This document shows positions 60,145 to 64,000 of a stretch of DNA of 64,000 nt, one piece after another. Position numbers and translations under genes: made by a program. Source of the DNA: Marinihelvus fidelis (GTDB taxonomy: Bacteria; Pseudomonadota; Gammaproteobacteria; Xanthomonadales; SZUA-36); the NCBI RefSeq assembly GCF_008725655.1, contig NZ_VYXP01000005.1, positions 401,422 through 465,421 of the forward strand, given 5' to 3'. The notes below the pieces were generated by a model that was not told the DNA's origin, did not search any database, and was given only the letters and a program-made list of their open reading frames with translations. Each line of letters opens with the position of its first letter. Position 1 is the first letter of the stretch.

Positions 60145-62540
60145 TGGACCTGGGAACCATGGCCCGCAAGAGCCAGGGCAAGCGCGGCGGCAGCCTGCTG
60201 TCCGGCCCGTGGCCATACATTATCGCCGGGCTGGTGATCATCGCCGTGTCCGCGGTGCTGCTGTTCGGTGACAGTGCCGACAGCCGCAACAGCGAAAAGG
60301 CGCGCGCCCAGGGCGAGCGGTTGCACAACAGCCTGCGCGAGCCGGTCGTGCAGCTGCGTAACCTGCTGATGAGCGACACCATCCAGGCCGAGACGCGCGT
60401 GGTGCTGGACGACCCCGATGCCCACGCGGCGCTGTTGCAGCGCATGCAGGCGCATGTCGCCGAAATTGACAGCGTGCGCGTGTTCGGCGCCGACGCGCTG
60501 ATGACCGGCTTTGACGAACTGGGTGACGATGGGTTCATCCAGCTGGACATGTTGTTCTCGGCCCTGTCGGACCGTGTCTCGCCGGTGCAGATGGCTGGCC
60601 GCGGTGACGGCCAACGCGTGGCCGTGGCGGCGAGGCTGGGTAGCGAGCAGGCGCCGGAGGGTTACGTGCTGGTCACGGCCACGCCCGACCTGGTGCTGGC
60701 GCGCTTTAATTCCACCATGCCCGAGGCCGGTTACCTGGCCCTGGAGCACGCCACAGGCGGAAACTCGCCGGTGCCACTGGTGACCATCGGCCAGCCGCCG
60801 GTGGGCTTTACCCAGCAGCGCCTGCCGGTGCAGGGCTCGATGTTCCAGATCGTCTTCCCGCAGGTGGTGGCGGTGTCGACCATCAGCGGCCATGAGCGGC
60901 TGCTGCTGTTCTTGGTGGGTTGCCTGTTGCTGGCCTGGGGCGTGTTGCGCCACCAGCACGTGCGGCGGGTGTCGCGCGAGATTACCGAGAACAACGCCAC
61001 ACGCGCGCGGGTGGCGGGCAGGGGTGACGAGGAGCAGGCCATGCTGGCCGAAACCCTGGAGCCCGAAGATGAAGCCGAGGCCGCCCGGCTGGCCGACCTG
61101 CCGCACGACCTGAGCCTGCGGCCGCCGCAGTCGCGGTTCATGCTGAACAATGGAGATATCGAACCCGTGGAACTGAACGGAGAAATTTTTCGCGCCTACG
61201 ACATCCGTGGCGTCATGGGCAAAACGCTGGACGCGGGCGTGGCCCGGCAGATCGGCCAGGCCGTTGGCAGCCTGACCATGGACGCCCTGGCCGGCCCCGT
61301 GGTGGTGGGCCGGGACGGGCGCGACTCCGGCCCCGAGCTGGTCGATGGCCTGATCGAGGGCATCCTGTCCACCGGCTGCGACGTGATCGACGTGGGCGCG
61401 GTGCCCACCGGCGCGCTGTATTTCGCCTGTTACGAACTGGGCCGCGGCTCGGGCGTGATGGTCACCGGCAGCCACAACCCGCCGGACTACAATGGCTTCA
61501 AGATCATGGTCGGCGGTAAGACGCTGTTCGGCGACAACATCTATGGCCTGTACGAGCGCATCCGCTCGGGCAACCTGCGCCAGGGCGCCGGCAATGTCGA
61601 GGGCCGGGAGGTGCTGGAGCAGTACCGCGACCGCATCGCCAGCGACATCCAGCTCAAGCGCCCGCTGAAGGTGCTGGCCGATTGCGGTAACGGCATTGGC
61701 GGGGTGATCGCCGCCGACGTGCTGCGCGCCATCGGCGCCGAGGTGGTGCCGATGTTTGACGACGTCGACGGCTCATTCCCTAACCATCACCCGGACCCCA
61801 GCGAGCCGGAGAACCTGCAGGACCTGATCCATTCGCTGAAGGTCATGGACGGTGACCTGGGCGTGGCCTTCGACGGCGATGCCGACCGCCTGGGCGTGGT
61901 CACCCCGGACGGGCGCATCATTTACGCCGACCGCGTGATGATGCTGTACATCCGCGAGATCCTGTCGCGCAACCCGGGCGCGAAGATCATTTATGACGTC
62001 AAGTGCACCGGCAAGCTGGACGGCATCATTCGCGAGGCTGGCGGCGAGCCGGAAATGTACAAGACCGGTCATTCACTGATGAAAAACCGCATGAAGGAAG
62101 TGGGCGCGCCGTTCGCCGGCGAACTGAGCGGGCACTTCTTTTTCGGTGATCGCTGGTATGGTTTCGACTGCGGTATCTACTCGGCCGCACGGTTGCTGGA
62201 AATCCTGGCCGATGATGAACGCAGCCCGCAGGAGGTGTTTGCAGCCCTGCCTGACTCGGTTGGCACGCCTGAACTCAAGGTCTACATGAACGAGGGTGAG
62301 AACCACCCGTTCATCGAGCGCTTCCAGGACGAAGCCGTGTTCGACGGCGCCACGGTCAGCAATATCGACGGCGTGCGCGCCGACTACCCGGATGGCTGGG
62401 GCCTGGTGCGCGCCTCCAACACCACGCCGGTGCTGGTGCTGCGTTTCGACGCCGACGACCATGCCGCGCTAGAGCGCGTGCAGGAGGCGTTCCGCGCGCA
62501 ACTGCTGGCGCTCAACCCGGAACTGGAGTTGCCGTTCTGA
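60144..62540 (+). CDS. algC: Phosphomannomutase/phosphoglucomutase AlgC with N-terminal membrane region
   Basis: AlgC interconverts the 1- and 6-phosphates of mannose and glucose for exopolysaccharide and LPS precursors. The 798-residue protein has an N-terminal extension of about 330 residues, with membrane segments near 25-45 and 253-272 enclosing a probable periplasmic region. The enzyme part has FRAYDIRGVMGKTL, the phosphoserine loop TGSHNPPDYNGFK, the metal loop FDGDADRLGV and the sugar-binding GELSGHFFF. A similar long form exists in Pseudomonas. It is coupled to dut. Confidence 0.95.
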   Translation: MDLGTMARKSQGKRGGSLLSGPWPYIIAGLVIIAVSAVLLFGDSADSRNSEKARAQGERLHNSLREPVVQLRNLLMSDTIQAETRVVLDDPDAHAALLQRMQAHVAEIDSVRVFGADALMTGFDELGDDGFIQLDMLFSALSDRVSPVQMAGRGDGQRVAVAARLGSEQAPEGYVLVTATPDLVLARFNSTMPEAGYLALEHATGGNSPVPLVTIGQPPVGFTQQRLPVQGSMFQIVFPQVVAVSTISGHERLLLFLVGCLLLAWGVLRHQHVRRVSREITENNATRARVAGRGDEEQAMLAETLEPEDEAEAARLADLPHDLSLRPPQSRFMLNNGDIEPVELNGEIFRAYDIRGVMGKTLDAGVARQIGQAVGSLTMDALAGPVVVGRDGRDSGPELVDGLIEGILSTGCDVIDVGAVPTGALYFACYELGRGSGVMVTGSHNPPDYNGFKIMVGGKTLFGDNIYGLYERIRSGNLRQGAGNVEGREVLEQYRDRIASDIQLKRPLKVLADCGNGIGGVIAADVLRAIGAEVVPMFDDVDGSFPNHHPDPSEPENLQDLIHSLKVMDGDLGVAFDGDADRLGVVTPDGRIIYADRVMMLYIREILSRNPGAKIIYDVKCTGKLDGIIREAGGEPEMYKTGHSLMKNRMKEVGAPFAGELSGHFFFGDRWYGFDCGIYSAARLLEILADDERSPQEVFAALPDSVGTPELKVYMNEGENHPFIERFQDEAVFDGATVSNIDGVRADYPDGWGLVRASNTTPVLVLRFDADDHAALERVQEAFRAQLLALNPELELPF

Positions 62541-62542
62541 AA

Positions 62543-62992
62543 ATGCCGCTGACAGCCCTGGCGCTGCTCGCGGCGGCGCCGGCCCTGGCGCAGGACCGGG
62601 TGGCCACGGTCAGCAGCGTCACGCCGGTGCCGGACGCCTGCCTGTCCGGCCTGGTCGCCCTGCAGGTGGACGGCGTGATGCAGACGCCGGTGATGTCGTT
62701 TGACGACTCGGACCTGGACTCGGCCACCGGCGAGGTCGCCGAGTCGAGCCCGGACCAGGCACCGAAGGTGGAAGACTGGGAAGTGGAACTGCTGCCCGGC
62801 GTGCACCGCCTGAGCGGCATCGTTGAAATGGACACGTCGCGCTGCAAGGTCGCGCGCGGCAATGCCGGCGTGACCATGGCGCCGCTGGAGGCCATGTTCG
62901 AGGCCGGGCGCGCCTACCGCGTGGGTTTCGACCACTCCGCCGCCGATGCCGCGGAGTGGCGCCTGGTATTGATCGAAGACGCCCTTCAGTAG
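62543..62992 (+). CDS. Exported protein of unknown function
   Basis: The 149-residue protein has a short signal peptide ([17 protein letters not shown]) and an acidic mature part with two Cys (PDACLSG and TSRCKVA), which could form a disulfide. A pattern [14 protein letters not shown] and an ending [11 protein letters not shown] are seen, but no family is recognised. It begins two bases after algC. Its 3' end overlaps the convergent glutamate-cysteine ligase gene by seven bases. Confidence 0.7.
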   Translation: MPLTALALLAAAPALAQDRVATVSSVTPVPDACLSGLVALQVDGVMQTPVMSFDDSDLDSATGEVAESSPDQAPKVEDWEVELLPGVHRLSGIVEMDTSRCKVARGNAGVTMAPLEAMFEAGRAYRVGFDHSAADAAEWRLVLIEDALQ

Positions 62993-64000
62993 GCGAAATC
63001 GCGGAAGACCGGGTCGACCGACCCGTTCCAATCACCCTCGTAAAGCGCAAGCAGCCGGTCCGCCGGCGTCTCGCCGCTGTCCGCGGCCCGCTGTAACGGG
63101 GCCAGGAAGCCGCTTTCGTTGTCGCCGGCGGCGTCCAGGCGGTTGCGCGCGGCCAGGCCGACGCGGGCCAGGTCCAGCAACTCCGTGGCAATCTCGCGAA
63201 CCGTGCGACCGCCGACCTTCGCGGCCAGGCCATCACGGGCGGCGTCGTGTCGCAGCGCGGCGCGCTCCTCGATGGTCCAGTCGCGGGCGATGTCCCAGGC
63301 CGCACTCAGCGAGGCCGGGTGATACAGCAGCCCGGCCCAGAACGCGGGCAGCGCGCACAGCCTGTCCCAGGGGCCGCCGTCGGCGCCGCGCATTTCCAGG
63401 AAACGCTTCAGCCGCACTTCCGGGAACGCCGTGGTCAGGTGGTCTTCCCAGTCGGTCATCGTCGGGCGCTCGCCGGGCAGGGCGGGCAGGCGGCCGTCGA
63501 TGAAATCACGGAACGACATGCCGGCGCAGTTGACGTACTGGCCGTCGCGCCGCACCAGGTACATCGGCACGTCCAGCATGTAGTCGACGTAGCGTTCGAA
63601 ACCCATGCCGTCCTCGAACACCCAGGGCAGGATGCCAGTGCGGTCCGGGTCGGTGTCTTCCCACACGTGCGAGCGAAAGCTCAGGAAGCCGCTGGGCTTG
63701 CCCTCGACGAACGGCGAGTTGGCGAACAGCGCGGTGGCGATGGGCTGCAGCGCCAGCGAGGTGCGGAACTTGCTGACCATGTCGGCCTCGGAGCCGAAAT
63801 CCAGGTTCACCTGCACGGTGCAGGTGCGGGTCATCATGTCCAGGCCCATGGTGCCGACGGTCGGCATGTAATCGCGCATGATGCGGTAGCGTGATTTGGG
63901 CATCCACTGCATTTCGTCACGCCGGCATTTGGGGTGGAAACCCATGCCCAGGAAGGCCACGCCCAGCGGTTCACAGACGGCCTTCACCTGCTTTAAGTGG
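62986..64000 (-). CDS. gshA: Glutamate-cysteine ligase, plant/proteobacterial type (5' part outside window)
   Basis: This enzyme makes gamma-glutamylcysteine, the first step of glutathione synthesis. The 338 visible residues are the C-terminal three quarters of a protein usually about 455 long; the frame is open to the end of the window. Signatures include [52 protein letters not shown] and [14 protein letters not shown]. It belongs to the GCS2-like group of plants, alphaproteobacteria and Xanthomonas, not the E. coli type. Confidence 0.93.
   Translation of the reverse strand, partial: HLKQVKAVCEPLGVAFLGMGFHPKCRRDEMQWMPKSRYRIMRDYMPTVGTMGLDMMTRTCTVQVNLDFGSEADMVSKFRTSLALQPIATALFANSPFVEGKPSGFLSFRSHVWEDTDPDRTGILPWVFEDGMGFERYVDYMLDVPMYLVRRDGQYVNCAGMSFRDFIDGRLPALPGERPTMTDWEDHLTTAFPEVRLKRFLEMRGADGGPWDRLCALPAFWAGLLYHPASLSAAWDIARDWTIEERAALRHDAARDGLAAKVGGRTVREIATELLDLARVGLAARNRLDAAGDNESGFLAPLQRAADSGETPADRLLALYEGDWNGSVDPVFRDFAY

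Noticed and set aside
59961..61475. Open frame of 504 codons opposite dut and algC
   Set aside because: Shadow of two well-identified genes; no family features.

Overview
The window is about 64 kb of GC-rich DNA, tightly packed with genes, with many ATGA/GTGA stop-start overlaps. Gene content points to a gammaproteobacterium, probably of the Xanthomonadales/Wenzhouxiangella type: groESL with an RpoH-type promoter, aroQ-accB-accC-prmA, rpmB-rpmG next to radC, dut-algC, Mpl, a plant-type glutamate-cysteine ligase, and a large TonB-dependent receptor. No rRNA, tRNA, CRISPR array, prophage or complete insertion sequence was seen. The species call is inference.

Layout. 1-2373: groES-groEL (minus strand) with terminator and heat-shock promoter. 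2374-4974: ECF sigma factor, anti-sigma factor, two DUF4252 proteins and a DUF192 lipoprotein. 5102-9288: UPF0339 protein, CpdA-like phosphodiesterase, rubredoxin (too short for most ORF callers), hemL, a ParDE-type toxin-antitoxin pair and an SDR. 9401-16000: DedA-PAP2-LssY fusion, an exported repeat protein broken by an in-frame TAA, then mpl, a membrane protein and adk on the minus strand. 16132-21835: double DUF1080 protein, Tat-exported Gfo/Idh oxidoreductase, PPi-type phosphofructokinase and M28 peptidase. 21845-27024: cutA, dsbD (with a doubled alpha domain), a TlpA-like thioredoxin and an OafA-type acyltransferase.

The centre of interest is 27217-48631, which reads as one phytate-to-central-metabolism island. 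It encodes a TonB-dependent receptor, an RpiR-family regulator, IolG, a second Gfo/Idh enzyme, IolB, IolC fused to DUF2090, IolD, IolE, a two-part beta-propeller phytase, a lipoprotein metallophosphatase, a sodium symporter, IolA, an OPA-type organophosphate antiporter, a small lipoprotein and an inositol monophosphatase. Variants of GGAA-N6-TTCC, the site known for the RpiR-type IolR of Sinorhizobium meliloti, lie in four AT-rich intergenic regions of the island. This suggests that one regulator controls extracellular phytate hydrolysis, uptake and inositol breakdown together.

48920-64000 is mostly housekeeping: aroQ, accBC, prmA, a methyltransferase, a divergent lipid A-type acyltransferase, tdk, mutM, an orphan hydantoinase A, rpmGB, radC, dut, algC and the 3' part of a glutamate-cysteine ligase.

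Two repeat systems stand out. One is a three-copy family of about 110 bp long-stem hairpins whose core is conserved while the stem arms differ between copies yet still pair. The other is a set of 7-nt arrays (TGACGCG) at the 3' ends of genes, in which the period of seven puts a TGA in every reading frame.
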